Assembly: GCF_009687865.1 (NCBI RefSeq)
Contig: NZ_BLAE01000069.1
Coordinates: forward strand, 1-64,000
Length of the DNA stretch: 64,000 nt
Origin: Acrocarpospora macrocephala
GTDB taxonomy: Bacteria > Actinomycetota > Actinomycetes > Streptosporangiales > Streptosporangiaceae
Direction: 5' to 3'
Under the pieces are notes generated by a model. That model was not told where the DNA came from, did not search any database, and saw nothing but the letters and a program-made list of their open reading frames with translations. This document shows, piece after piece, positions 43,901 to 51,590 of this stretch (positions within the stretch are counted from its first letter, which is position 1; the number at the start of each line of letters is the position of its first letter). The translations under genes and the position numbers were made by a program.

Positions 43901-44130
43901 TGAGCGACTGGCTACTCGACTTCGGCGGCGGCCAACCCCAGTACGGCAACGAGATCATCGCCTCCAGCCCCTACCGCCTGTACGGCGGCTCCTGGGCCAT
44001 GCAGCCCATCCCAGCACACGTGTTCGCAGCCCAACCGATCGCCCTGAACCCGGCAAAAACCCTGAAGACCATCAAGTTCTCCCCACCCGACGACGGCATC
44101 CTGCACATCTTCACCTGGGCCTTCCTCTAG
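40918..44130 (+). CDS. Secreted GH92 alpha-mannosidase with C-terminal NEW3-like and carbohydrate-binding-like domains
   Basis: This 1070-residue protein has a signal peptide at residues 1-22 and the GH92 fold from about 35 to 760. It shows [27 protein letters not shown] (catalytic acid region) and [21 protein letters not shown] (paired catalytic Asp). A NEW3-like beta domain follows ([12 protein letters not shown]), then a lectin-like domain of about 170 residues. GH92 enzymes remove alpha-linked mannose with Ca2+. The TTG at 40918 is favoured by GGAGG upstream; ATG 40939 is possible. It is not expected to belong to the neighbouring cluster. Confidence 0.9.
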   Translation: [1070 protein letters not shown]

Positions 44131-44144
44131 GCACCCGGCGCTAA

Positions 44145-44173
44145 GCGGGTCACCCCAAACCGGGGTGACCCGC
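44145..44173 (+). terminator. Strong hairpin after the GH92 gene
   Basis: This is a perfect 12-bp stem, GCGGGTCACCCC (44145-44156) and GGGGTGACCCGC (44162-44173), with a 5-base loop. It begins 14 bases after the stop codon. Confidence 0.9.
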
Positions 44174-44283
44174 ACGCGGGTCCGATTCCCCTCATTCACT
44201 CCGCGACAGGTCTGACTTCTCGCCTGTGCATGAAGGATGTCTCCCCCTCTCTGTAGTCTTAGGGACAGGGAAGGGAGCACGGT

Positions 44284-44616
44284 ATGACCGCACAACCGCA
44301 GGACTTCATCTCCCTCGGTGCAGCTCCGCCTGAGAGGAACCTGCGAGCCATCCGTGCTGCGCTGGTCGTCCCAGAAGATCGCGAGGCTTTCGACGCCGGA
44401 CTAAAGGCCGTGCTCGATGAGGTCAGGGTGAGCCTGGATCTTGAAGCCCTGCACACCTTCGTGCACCGCTGGTGGATCTCCGCCTGTGACACCACGAAGG
44501 ACCCCGAGGGGCGCCGCCAGATGCATGTCCGAGCCCAGCAAGCTCTGGCTGGCGAACCAGTTCCCCAGGGGAGGCCGTGGCGGGAGATCCTTGCTGCTCG
44601 CGGGATCGATGTCTAG
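44284..44616 (+). CDS. DUF6247-like putative antitoxin
   Basis: This 110-residue protein contains AIRAALVVPEDREAFDAGLKAVLDEV and HTFVHRWWISACD, the pattern of small actinomycete proteins (DUF6247-like) found before RelE/ParE-type toxins. GGGAG precedes the ATG. The stop is directly followed by the GTG of the toxin gene, so expression is coupled. The antitoxin role is inferred from the pairing. Confidence 0.75.
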   Translation: MTAQPQDFISLGAAPPERNLRAIRAALVVPEDREAFDAGLKAVLDEVRVSLDLEALHTFVHRWWISACDTTKDPEGRRQMHVRAQQALAGEPVPQGRPWREILAARGIDV

Positions 44617-44862
44617 GTGTTCAAGCTCATCATTGACCCTGTAGCCGAGGAACAGATCGCTGCGCTACCTGCTCACGCATTGCGGCCCCTCGCTGAGCTG
44701 TTCGCGCTCCTGGAGACCGCTCCTTGGAGCGGCAGCCCATATAACTCCAAGAACCCTAGAGCGAACATGCTTACGCATCCGTTCGGAGAACGTGGTCTCG
44801 CCACCTATGTGGTCTTGGACCAGCAGCGTGAAACCTATCTTGTTCGCATTGAATGGCCGTAG
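44617..44862 (+). CDS. RelE/ParE-type toxin-like protein
   Basis: This 81-residue protein has the plan of RelE/ParE toxins: IIDPVAEEQIAALPAHALRPLAELFALLE as the helical hairpin, then strands ending YVVLDQQRETYLVRIEW. GTG directly after the antitoxin stop is the likely start. It is probably an mRNA interferase or gyrase-directed toxin; the catalytic residues are too variable to decide. Confidence 0.75.
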   Translation: MFKLIIDPVAEEQIAALPAHALRPLAELFALLETAPWSGSPYNSKNPRANMLTHPFGERGLATYVVLDQQRETYLVRIEWP

Positions 44863-44993
44863 GCACGCGCTCGTTGTGGGTTCATCCGAACTCGCGCCGG
44901 ATAGGTGGAACGAACCATGGAGAACAAGAACGCTGCCATGGAACTGGCGGCACGATCGAGGCCGCCAGTTCGCACAGCCTGACCAGTGCGCCG

Positions 44994-46193
44994 TCAGTTG
45001 ATGTTGAAGGACACGCACTTGTCTCCATCGGGGAGCGGGTTGATCCTGACGAAGCCCGCGTCATCGATGATCTTGTCGATGGCGAGACCGTAGTTGCGTT
45101 CGGCGCCCGCATGTGGGACGCCCAGGCCGGGGTCGCCTACAGGCTTGATGTGCATGGAGTTGGAGCGGCAGAGCCATCCGTGCGGATACTCGCCGATGTA
45201 GGAGCGGATCCGCCATCTCAGTACGGGGTCGCCGGTGACCGGGCGGCGGTACACGTTGTACAGGAAGTTGGTGTACTGATAGGTGGAGCTCTGGATCGAG
45301 GGGGCGCTGGGAGCCACGCCGTTGACGCCGATCAGGTCGGTCGCGGCATCTGTGCAGTTGGTGGCTCCGGTCGCGTACTTGCCGTACGACACCCACCAGA
45401 TCGACCGGCCCCTGTCTCCGGCCGGCAGATCGTTGATCGGGGTGCAGTCGTTCTCTGGCAGCAACTGGCCGCCCGTTTCCAGGGCGCAGTAGTTGGCATT
45501 GCCGCCGAGATAGGTCTGGAAGGTGCCGAAAGAGGAGGTGAGGGGCTCAACGCCATGGACCAGGATTTGCTCACCCGGCGTGCCGCCGAAGTCGCCCCAG
45601 TCCTCGGCACACCCGTCCCCGGAGATATCAGTGAAGATCTCCTTGATCTGGGAGTGGCTCAGACTGGTGACGGGTTCGCTCGCTCCGCCGAGCCACTTGG
45701 GGATCGCGATAGCGTCCTTGGCCCAGCCGACGTAGGTGAGCTTGTCGCTCACGTTACAGATCGACGGCAGGCTGCTGGGCGACGTCGAAGAACGCGCGTA
45801 GCCGATATCCGTGGTGCCGGGGGTGCCGTCGTTGCCTTGGCAGAGCATGCGCAGCCCCGCACTGGTGCCCTGAGAGAACATCGAGGCCGCGACATCGTGG
45901 TAATAGTTCTCAGTCGTCACCACGCTGGTCGGCTGCGGTGACACGCATGTCCACTGCGGGGTCGTCGGCGGGACCACCAGATCACAGCCCGCCGATTCGT
46001 TGTAAATGATGTCCATCTCCTGCATCGCGTCGAACGTGTTGAGCGAGCCCGCGCCCAACATGACGGCGGGCTGATCCGCCTGCGCGACTCCGGCCATCGC
46101 CACCACGCTGACCAGCGCGCCGACGACCACCGCCACTCGTCGGGCGAACCCGCGGCGTCGCGCCTTTCCATCGTTCCGAATTTTGCTGGACAT
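44994..46193 (-). CDS. Secreted PstS-like substrate-binding protein
   Basis: This 399-residue protein has a signal peptide (RRVAVVVGALVSVVAMAGVAQA) and the periplasmic-binding fold of phosphate/anion binders: GAGSLNTFDAMQEMD, TDIGYARSSTSPSSL and SHSQIKEIFTDI. Six or more Cys suggest disulfides. No transporter genes are adjacent. The ATG at 46193 has GAGGAAT upstream. The ligand is unknown, and phosphate is only a family-based guess. Confidence 0.78.
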   Translation of the reverse strand: MSSKIRNDGKARRRGFARRVAVVVGALVSVVAMAGVAQADQPAVMLGAGSLNTFDAMQEMDIIYNESAGCDLVVPPTTPQWTCVSPQPTSVVTTENYYHDVAASMFSQGTSAGLRMLCQGNDGTPGTTDIGYARSSTSPSSLPSICNVSDKLTYVGWAKDAIAIPKWLGGASEPVTSLSHSQIKEIFTDISGDGCAEDWGDFGGTPGEQILVHGVEPLTSSFGTFQTYLGGNANYCALETGGQLLPENDCTPINDLPAGDRGRSIWWVSYGKYATGATNCTDAATDLIGVNGVAPSAPSIQSSTYQYTNFLYNVYRRPVTGDPVLRWRIRSYIGEYPHGWLCRSNSMHIKPVGDPGLGVPHAGAERNYGLAIDKIIDDAGFVRINPLPDGDKCVSFNIN

Positions 46194-46885
46194 GAATTCC
46201 TCGATCCTGCTGCGACGAAACAAAGGCCGCGTCGTTTCGGCCGCAAGGCCGAAGATCGGGCGCGTGCCAGCAGCGATGATCCGCGCGCGAGGGTCCCCGC
46301 CAACCAACGGCACATGTCAACGGAAGGAACGGCCGCTGAGTGATTTCTTCGCAAAAGCGCCACTATTATTTCTCGACCGGTTCACCGTTCCTGCATTCTC
46401 ACGATCGACTGCGGGCACAAGACCACGAAATGATGGCGGCAATTGCGTCACCACAAATTTCGGCCAATAACGGACGAGAACCGAAATATATCTGTCCAGT
46501 GCCGGGGAACCGCGGCCTTTCCCGCCGGGCCTCCGTGCTGGTCTTCGGTGGGAGTGGCGGCTCCACTCGGCGTCACCGGGGTCATGTCGAGGTGGATGGC
46601 CCGGACGTGCCCCGGTAGCAGCGGGCCACCCACGAATCGCGCGGGACGACAAGGACCGCGAGCGGCTCACCCTTAAGCAACTCGTGTTGACTAATCCTAG
46701 ATTAGTCAACTAAGGTTGCTTACATGCCCGCGAGTGACACCCCGCCCCCCAGAACCCCACCAACGCGCTGGCAGCCGTAGTAGCGCGCTTTCCGTAGCCT
46801 TCGGCGATCTTTCGCGCTCTTTTTGGTATGCCCCTTTCCGTATGGCCATGTCTGACCCCTTCATGCCCAAGGAGGCAAAATATCA
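46194..46885. other. Gene-poor 692-base stretch with a palindromic operator-like site
   Basis: I find no supportable gene. Bases 46340-46500 are lower in GC than the surroundings. The only clear structure is the 11-bp palindrome at 46686-46710. The stretch ends with AAGGAGG (46869-46875), the ribosome site of the serine hydrolase. Confidence 0.5.
46686..46710. promoter_or_regulatory. MarR/TetR-like palindromic operator candidate
   Basis: GTTGACTAATC-CTA-GATTAGTCAAC is a perfect 11-bp inverted repeat with a 3-base spacer. It contains a TTGACT element that could be a -35 in either direction. MarR-family sites have this size and AT-rich symmetry. The nearest gene is the serine hydrolase 176 bases downstream. 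No cognate regulator gene is present. Confidence 0.6.
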
Positions 46886-47989
46886 ATGTTTCGCGCCCGT
46901 ACGGGCCTGCTCGTCGTTGCCCTGACTGTGGCAGGGACCGCCTTAACGACCCCCGCCGCCTCCGCGGCCGACCGCGACCGAGGTCACGCCAAGCTCCAGC
47001 GCGCGCTCGACCAGGCCGTGGCCAACGGCGGCGGCCCTGGCATCGTCGCCGAGATCAGAGACGGTCGCACGACGCCGTGGTTCGGCACGGCGGGGGTGGC
47101 CGACATGACGACCGGTCGCAAGCGCAAATCGGGTGAGCACTTCCACATTGGAAGCTTCACCAAGGCGTTCACCGGGACGGTGGTCCTGCAACTGGTGGCC
47201 GAAGGCAAGCTGAGCCTGGACGACACGGTGGCTAAGTGGCTGCCCGGCGTGGTGGAGGAGTATCTCGGCGCGGACGGTATCAAGATCACCATTAGGCAGC
47301 TGCTCAACCACACCAGCGGACTCCCCGACGCCATCCTCGGCCAGGAGACCCCGCGTCCCGAAGAACCCGGGAAACGCTTCATCTACTCCAAGGTCAACTA
47401 CAACCTCGCAGGAATGATCGTCGAGCGTGCGACGGGCTCGACCCTCGCGGGCGAGATCGAGCGCCGTATCGCCCGCCCGCTGCGCCTGGCGGGAACCTAC
47501 CTCCCGGGCACCGACAGGACGATCCGCGACCCGCACGCCCGCCACTACTCCAAGCTGGGCGAGACCGGCCCCGACGCGGAAATCCACGACGTGACCGGGA
47601 TGGACTTGAGCTGGGCCTGGGCCGCCGGCGGCATGATCTCCACGACCTCGGACCTGCACCGGTTCCTGAGCGCCCTGCTGCACGGCCGCCTCCTCCCGCC
47701 CGCCCAGCAGAAGGAGATGTTCACCGCCGTCTCGACAGAAGGCTCCGGCTGGGTCCCCGGCACCAGGTACGGCCTCGGCATCTACTCCCAGAAACTCCCC
47801 TGCGGAGTCACACTCTGGGGCGGTGGCGGCTACATCCAGGGCTCAACGTCGTACGCGATGGGCAACCGCCGGGGCACCCACATGCTGGTCAGCAACCTGA
47901 ACGGCGACTGGAACGACTTCCAGAAGACCTTCACCACCCTCTTCACCCCTTCCTTCTGCCCAACGACCTCCCCAAACCCGGCCTCATAA
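46886..47989 (+). CDS. Secreted serine hydrolase (class C beta-lactamase / DD-peptidase family)
   Basis: This 367-residue protein has a signal peptide (LLVVALTVAGTALTTPAASA), the SxxK nucleophile motif SFTK, the second motif YSKVNYN, HTSGLPD and a C-terminal WGGGGYIQGS in place of KTG. That places it in the beta-lactamase class C/penicillin-binding-protein-like esterase family. AAGGAGG precedes the ATG. Beta-lactam hydrolysis, D-Ala-D-Ala carboxypeptidase and esterase activity are all possible. Confidence 0.88.
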   Translation: MFRARTGLLVVALTVAGTALTTPAASAADRDRGHAKLQRALDQAVANGGGPGIVAEIRDGRTTPWFGTAGVADMTTGRKRKSGEHFHIGSFTKAFTGTVVLQLVAEGKLSLDDTVAKWLPGVVEEYLGADGIKITIRQLLNHTSGLPDAILGQETPRPEEPGKRFIYSKVNYNLAGMIVERATGSTLAGEIERRIARPLRLAGTYLPGTDRTIRDPHARHYSKLGETGPDAEIHDVTGMDLSWAWAAGGMISTTSDLHRFLSALLHGRLLPPAQQKEMFTAVSTEGSGWVPGTRYGLGIYSQKLPCGVTLWGGGGYIQGSTSYAMGNRRGTHMLVSNLNGDWNDFQKTFTTLFTPSFCPTTSPNPAS

Positions 47990-48825
47990 CCTTACGAACG
48001 CGATAGCCGCTGCCGGATGGCCACCCCCGCGCCTCTGGTAGGTACGGCATGCGCTGAAGCCAACACGGCCCTGGAGGCGAACCACAAACAGGCAGCCTGC
48101 TCGAGATCCAATGACATGGCGAGGCGGCTCACCTTGCAGGCGATGCCGTGACAGTCATGGAAACGCCCCGCAGGAGTTGGGGTTATCTCCATGACGAGGC
48201 TCATGCCTTTTCATGACGCCAATAGCGGGCAGATGGCGCAACCGGGCGTCACACACCGCCGGAGGGGTTCGCCCCGATGACCCGCCGAGCAGCAACATGA
48301 ATATAACCACCGTGCAAGAAGGGGCACATGACTTATATCTGAAGGGGTGAGCTGGCTGACCGAATTCCCGCGCTGCCGGGTGGGAGGCGGCACTCACAAG
48401 CGATCTCCTGATCGTGGGAGACCGGGTCTTTCGGGTGGTACGGCGGGCGCGAGCGCCCTGGCCACGCGAGGTGGTGCCAGGACCAAACTGCCTGCTCGTT
48501 GTCCTGTCGATCACCAGTGGCGCTGCACAGGCGGTGGAGGCGGCTGGCTGGTCGTGGGCGAGTGACGCGACGGCCGGATCTACCTACGCGGCGTGACCTG
48601 CCTGCCGAAGCTCGCGGTGACGACCGAGCGGCCAAGCCGGGTAAGCATAGCCGCCAGGCCAGGCCCCATAGCGCGTGTGCGGGCCTTGGACTCACCCAAC
48701 GCGGGCGATCTCAGGAAACTGGACGAGGATGCGGTGCGTCTCTTCGCACAGCTCCTCGCGACGGGTCTCGCTATGTAGTGGACATGCCAAACAGCCAAAG
48801 ATAATGGGACCGACGCGGAACGGCA
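47990..48825. other. Gene-poor stretch, no supportable gene
   Basis: Only short, poorly biased reading frames exist here. One at 48593-48778 (+) encodes LRKLDEDAVRLFAQLLA and could be a gene fragment, but I cannot place it. Codon structure is typical of decayed sequence, in line with the broken toxin-antitoxin genes directly to the right. Confidence 0.4.
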
Positions 48826-48959
48826 TCAGTCTCGGAGTGCCGCGGCCGATTCCACCAGTCCGGCACGTTCGAGGGCGTCGAGGATGGCCGCGAAGGCCTT
48901 GGGCGGTCGACCTCATTGCCGTACAGCACATTCACGTCGTACACCACGGCGAACGCCAT
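48826..48959 (-). pseudogene. Remnant of PIN-domain toxin gene (internal deletion)
   Basis: The first 18 codons read MAFAVVYDVNVLYGNEVD, the start of a PIN-domain toxin with its first acidic residue. The frame is then lost, and in another frame RPPKAFAAILDALERAGLV to the stop at 48826-48828 matches the usual C-terminus of such proteins. About 100 central codons with the remaining active-site acids are missing. Its ATG overlaps the stop of the antitoxin remnant (TGATG), the gene order of intact excisionase/PIN modules. Confidence 0.75.
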
Positions 48960-49137
48960 CAGTACAGGTCCAGTTCCTCGCTGAGGGAAATGAGGTCATC
49001 AGCGGCCTTGCGCCTGTCGGCATCGCTCTGCCGCTTGTAGGCCATGAGATCCTCGAACCGGACACGCCGGTGCCGCGCTCGGTGTTGTACCAGCGCGTCC
49101 AGTCGGTGTGGCGGGGTGTTCTCCCAGGACAGCGTCC
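48959..49137 (-). pseudogene. Remnant of excisionase-type HTH antitoxin gene
   Basis: The readable C-terminus has RHRRVRFEDLMAYKRQSDADR followed by KAADDLISLSEELDLY. This is the distal half of the helix-turn-helix (MerR/excisionase-like) antitoxins that pair with PIN toxins. Upstream codons drift out of homology and no start lies before the inverted repeat at 49142-49172, so the DNA-binding half is lost or frame-shifted. Confidence 0.7.
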
Positions 49138-49141
49138 ACGC

Positions 49142-49172
49142 TATCGCAGATAATGCACCCCTATCTGCGATA
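49142..49172. promoter_or_regulatory. Inverted repeat TATCGCAGATA-N9-TATCTGCGATA
   Basis: The perfect 11-bp arms are at 49142-49152 and 49162-49172. It may be the old operator of the decayed toxin-antitoxin genes on its left or a site for the TPR-protein gene on its right. The break in antitoxin homology lies next to it, so it could also mark a recombination point. Confidence 0.55.
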
Positions 49173-49315
49173 ACAATCCATGGTCATCTCTACCATCAAC
49201 TTCTGCGCTCAGTCCCGAAGGCCGGGAGTCACGGTTGAATGTCCGGTCTGTTTGGGGCGATTCAGGATGGGAGTCTGGGTGGTCAAGGCTGCCAGACAGG
49301 GGAGCGGGTGGGCAG

Positions 49316-51544
49316 GTGAAGGGGAACCGGGTGGTGAGGGTCGGGTTCCTAGCTACGGCGGGAGTCTTGCTGGTGGCCGCGCCGTCGGTGCTGGCGGTGG
49401 CCGGGGTGAAGGACTGGCGATGGCTGACCCTGGCGGCGATCGTCGCTCCGGTCGCAGCCCTGTTGTCGGGGGTATGGCAGGAGCGGTTCACCAGGGCCGT
49501 GCAGGTCCGAGACGAGCGAGCCTGGGAGTTGGCCGAAGGCAGTTACACATTGGGCGGGAAACTGCCACGGGTCCGGGACGTGGATCCGATAGTGCTCGGG
49601 GTGCATCCCGCACCGACGAGGGAACCGGGTCCTGGCCGTGATCGGGTTCCGGTTTACATCGAGCGGGACACCGATCGCGGTTTGCGGGCGCGGCTGGGCG
49701 GGTCAGGGTTTGTGCTGCTAGTGGGTGACTCCACGGCTGGGAAGTCGCGGGCGGCGTTCGAGGCGATCCGGGCAGTGCTCCCCGACCACATGTTGATCGT
49801 CCCGCTGGGCCGGGAAGCGGTGGCAGCCGCGGTACGCGCAGCCGGGTCGGCGCGGCGGTGTGTCCTGTGGCTGAACGATCTGGAGTTCTACCTCGGAGCG
49901 GGCGGCCTGTCGTACAAGCAGGTCGCCGAGATGCTCGCCGGAGACGGGCACCACCGGGTGATCGTGGCGACGTTGCGGACCGCAGAAGAGGATCGACTCA
50001 CCGCCGCAAGCGAAGAGAAAACGGCCCGGCAGCTTCAACGCGACACCCAAGCGGTACTCGATCTGGCTCACCGGATCTTTCTCGAACGACAGTTCACCGC
50101 AGCGGAGCGGACCAGGGCCGGAGAGGCGGCAGGAGCAGATCCCCGGATCGCTGACGCGCTCACCCATGCCGACACCTGCGGGATCGCCGAGTACCTGGCG
50201 TGTGGGCCGCGGCTGTTGCGGGAATGGGAGAACGCCTGGTCCCGGGGCGCGCATCCACGGGGAGCGGCGTTGATCGCCGCAGCCGTCGACCTGCGCCGCG
50301 CGGGCTACCTCTCGGGCGCGCCCAGGCCGCTGCTGGAGGAAGCGCACGCTGGCTACTTGGAGGCGCGTGGAGGGGCACGGTTACGCCCGGAATCCATGGA
50401 CGAAGCCTGGCGGTGGGCCACCCAGGTTCGGCAGACAGGCAACCCCTTGCTCCAAAGCACCGGCGACGACGACCACGTCGAAGTGTTCGATTACCTCCTG
50501 GACGTCACCCAACGCCGCAGCCCGGCAGGGGATCACGTCCCCGCCGAAGTGATCACCGCCGCGCTCCGGTACGGCGACGCCGCCCAAGCCGCTGACCTCG
50601 CCACTACTGCCTATAACAAGGGCCGTTATCAACTCGCCGCCACTGCCTACCAGTACGCCCTCAACGCCAACCTCGACCAGCACGGCCCCGAGCACCCCGA
50701 TACCCTGACCAGCCGCAGTGACCTCGCCCTCGTGTTGTGGGCGTTGGGTCGGCCGGCGGAGGCAGAAGCCGAGAACCGGGCGGTCCTTAAAGTCCGGTCA
50801 CAGCTGCTGGGTGCCGATCACCCCGACACTCTGACCAGCCGCAGCAACCTGGCCCTGGTGCTTTGGGAGGTGGGCCGCTTGGCGGAGGCGGAGACTGAGA
50901 ACCGGACAGTCCTGGAGGTTCAGAAGCGGCTGTTCGGGCCTGACCACCCCGACACCCTGACCAGCCGCCATAACCTCGCCAATGTACTGCGGGACCTTGG
51001 CCAGTGGATCGAGGCCGAGACTGAGAATCGGGTCGTCTTCGAAGCGCGGACACGGCTGTTCGGGCCTGACCACCCCGATACCCTGACCAGCCGCGATAAC
51101 CTCGCCTATGTGCTGCGGGACCTTGGCCAGTGGATGGAGGCCGAAGCTGAGCACCGGGCAGTCCTGGAGACCCGGACGCGTCTGTTCGGGGCTGACCATC
51201 CCGACACCTTGAACAGCCGTAACAACCACGCCAAGGTGCTGCGGGACCTTGGCCAATGGATGGAGGCCGAAGCTGAGCACCGGGCAGTCCTGGAGACCCG
51301 GACGCGTCTGTTCGGGGCCGACCATCCCGACACCCTGACCAGCCGCAGCGATCATGCCGTTGTGCTGCGCGACCTGGGCCGACCAGCCGAGGCCGAAGCT
51401 GAGCACCGCGCAGTCCTGGAGACCCGGACACGCCTCTTCGGCGCTGAAGCCCCCGACACCCTGACCAGCCGCAGCAACCTTGCCGTTGTGCTGCGCGACC
51501 TGGGCCGATCAGCCGAGGCCGACGAACTAGGCGAACCGAACTGA
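49316..51544 (+). CDS. Membrane-anchored P-loop NTPase with C-terminal TPR array
   Basis: This protein is about 742 residues. The N-terminus has two membrane helices (VGFLATAGVLLVAAPSVLAVAG, LTLAAIVAPVAALLSG). A P-loop (LLVGDSTAGKSRAAFEAI) and LWLNDLEFYLG follow as a STAND-like NTPase region. From residue 450 there are seven TPR units of 42 residues with PDTLTSRSNLA and EAEAEHRAVLETRTR signatures. Such NTPase-TPR proteins act as sensors or scaffolds in signalling and sometimes in phage defence. GTG 49316 was chosen; an upstream start at 49235 is possible. It stands alone with no partner gene. Confidence 0.8.
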   Translation: MKGNRVVRVGFLATAGVLLVAAPSVLAVAGVKDWRWLTLAAIVAPVAALLSGVWQERFTRAVQVRDERAWELAEGSYTLGGKLPRVRDVDPIVLGVHPAPTREPGPGRDRVPVYIERDTDRGLRARLGGSGFVLLVGDSTAGKSRAAFEAIRAVLPDHMLIVPLGREAVAAAVRAAGSARRCVLWLNDLEFYLGAGGLSYKQVAEMLAGDGHHRVIVATLRTAEEDRLTAASEEKTARQLQRDTQAVLDLAHRIFLERQFTAAERTRAGEAAGADPRIADALTHADTCGIAEYLACGPRLLREWENAWSRGAHPRGAALIAAAVDLRRAGYLSGAPRPLLEEAHAGYLEARGGARLRPESMDEAWRWATQVRQTGNPLLQSTGDDDHVEVFDYLLDVTQRRSPAGDHVPAEVITAALRYGDAAQAADLATTAYNKGRYQLAATAYQYALNANLDQHGPEHPDTLTSRSDLALVLWALGRPAEAEAENRAVLKVRSQLLGADHPDTLTSRSNLALVLWEVGRLAEAETENRTVLEVQKRLFGPDHPDTLTSRHNLANVLRDLGQWIEAETENRVVFEARTRLFGPDHPDTLTSRDNLAYVLRDLGQWMEAEAEHRAVLETRTRLFGADHPDTLNSRNNHAKVLRDLGQWMEAEAEHRAVLETRTRLFGADHPDTLTSRSDHAVVLRDLGRPAEAEAEHRAVLETRTRLFGAEAPDTLTSRSNLAVVLRDLGRSAEADELGEPN
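50680..51530 (+). repeat. 126-bp tandem repeats encoding the TPR array
   Basis: Seven units of 126 bp (42 codons) are present. Units five and six (about 51140-51340) are almost identical at nucleotide level, including long matching runs around GTCCTGGAGACCCGGACGCG. Recent unit duplication or gene conversion is likely. Confidence 0.85.
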
Positions 51545-51590
51545 CAGCAGTCGCGGTGGCAACACCAAGAAGCGACGCATGACGGATCTC

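Noticed and set aside
44174-44200. Sequence resembling a tRNA T-arm (GGTCCGATTCCCC), possible attachment site
   Set aside because: No acceptor, anticodon or D-arm can be folded around it and no second copy is visible in the window. I cannot support a tRNA or att site.
46448-46633. Small minus-strand frame downstream of the 46.7 kb palindrome
   Set aside because: It is short, has no ribosome site and no recognisable domain. It might be a relic, but evidence is insufficient.
51106-51333. Minus-strand frame with a duplicated peptide inside the TPR gene
   Set aside because: It mirrors the duplicated 126-bp TPR units on the other strand and is not an independent gene.
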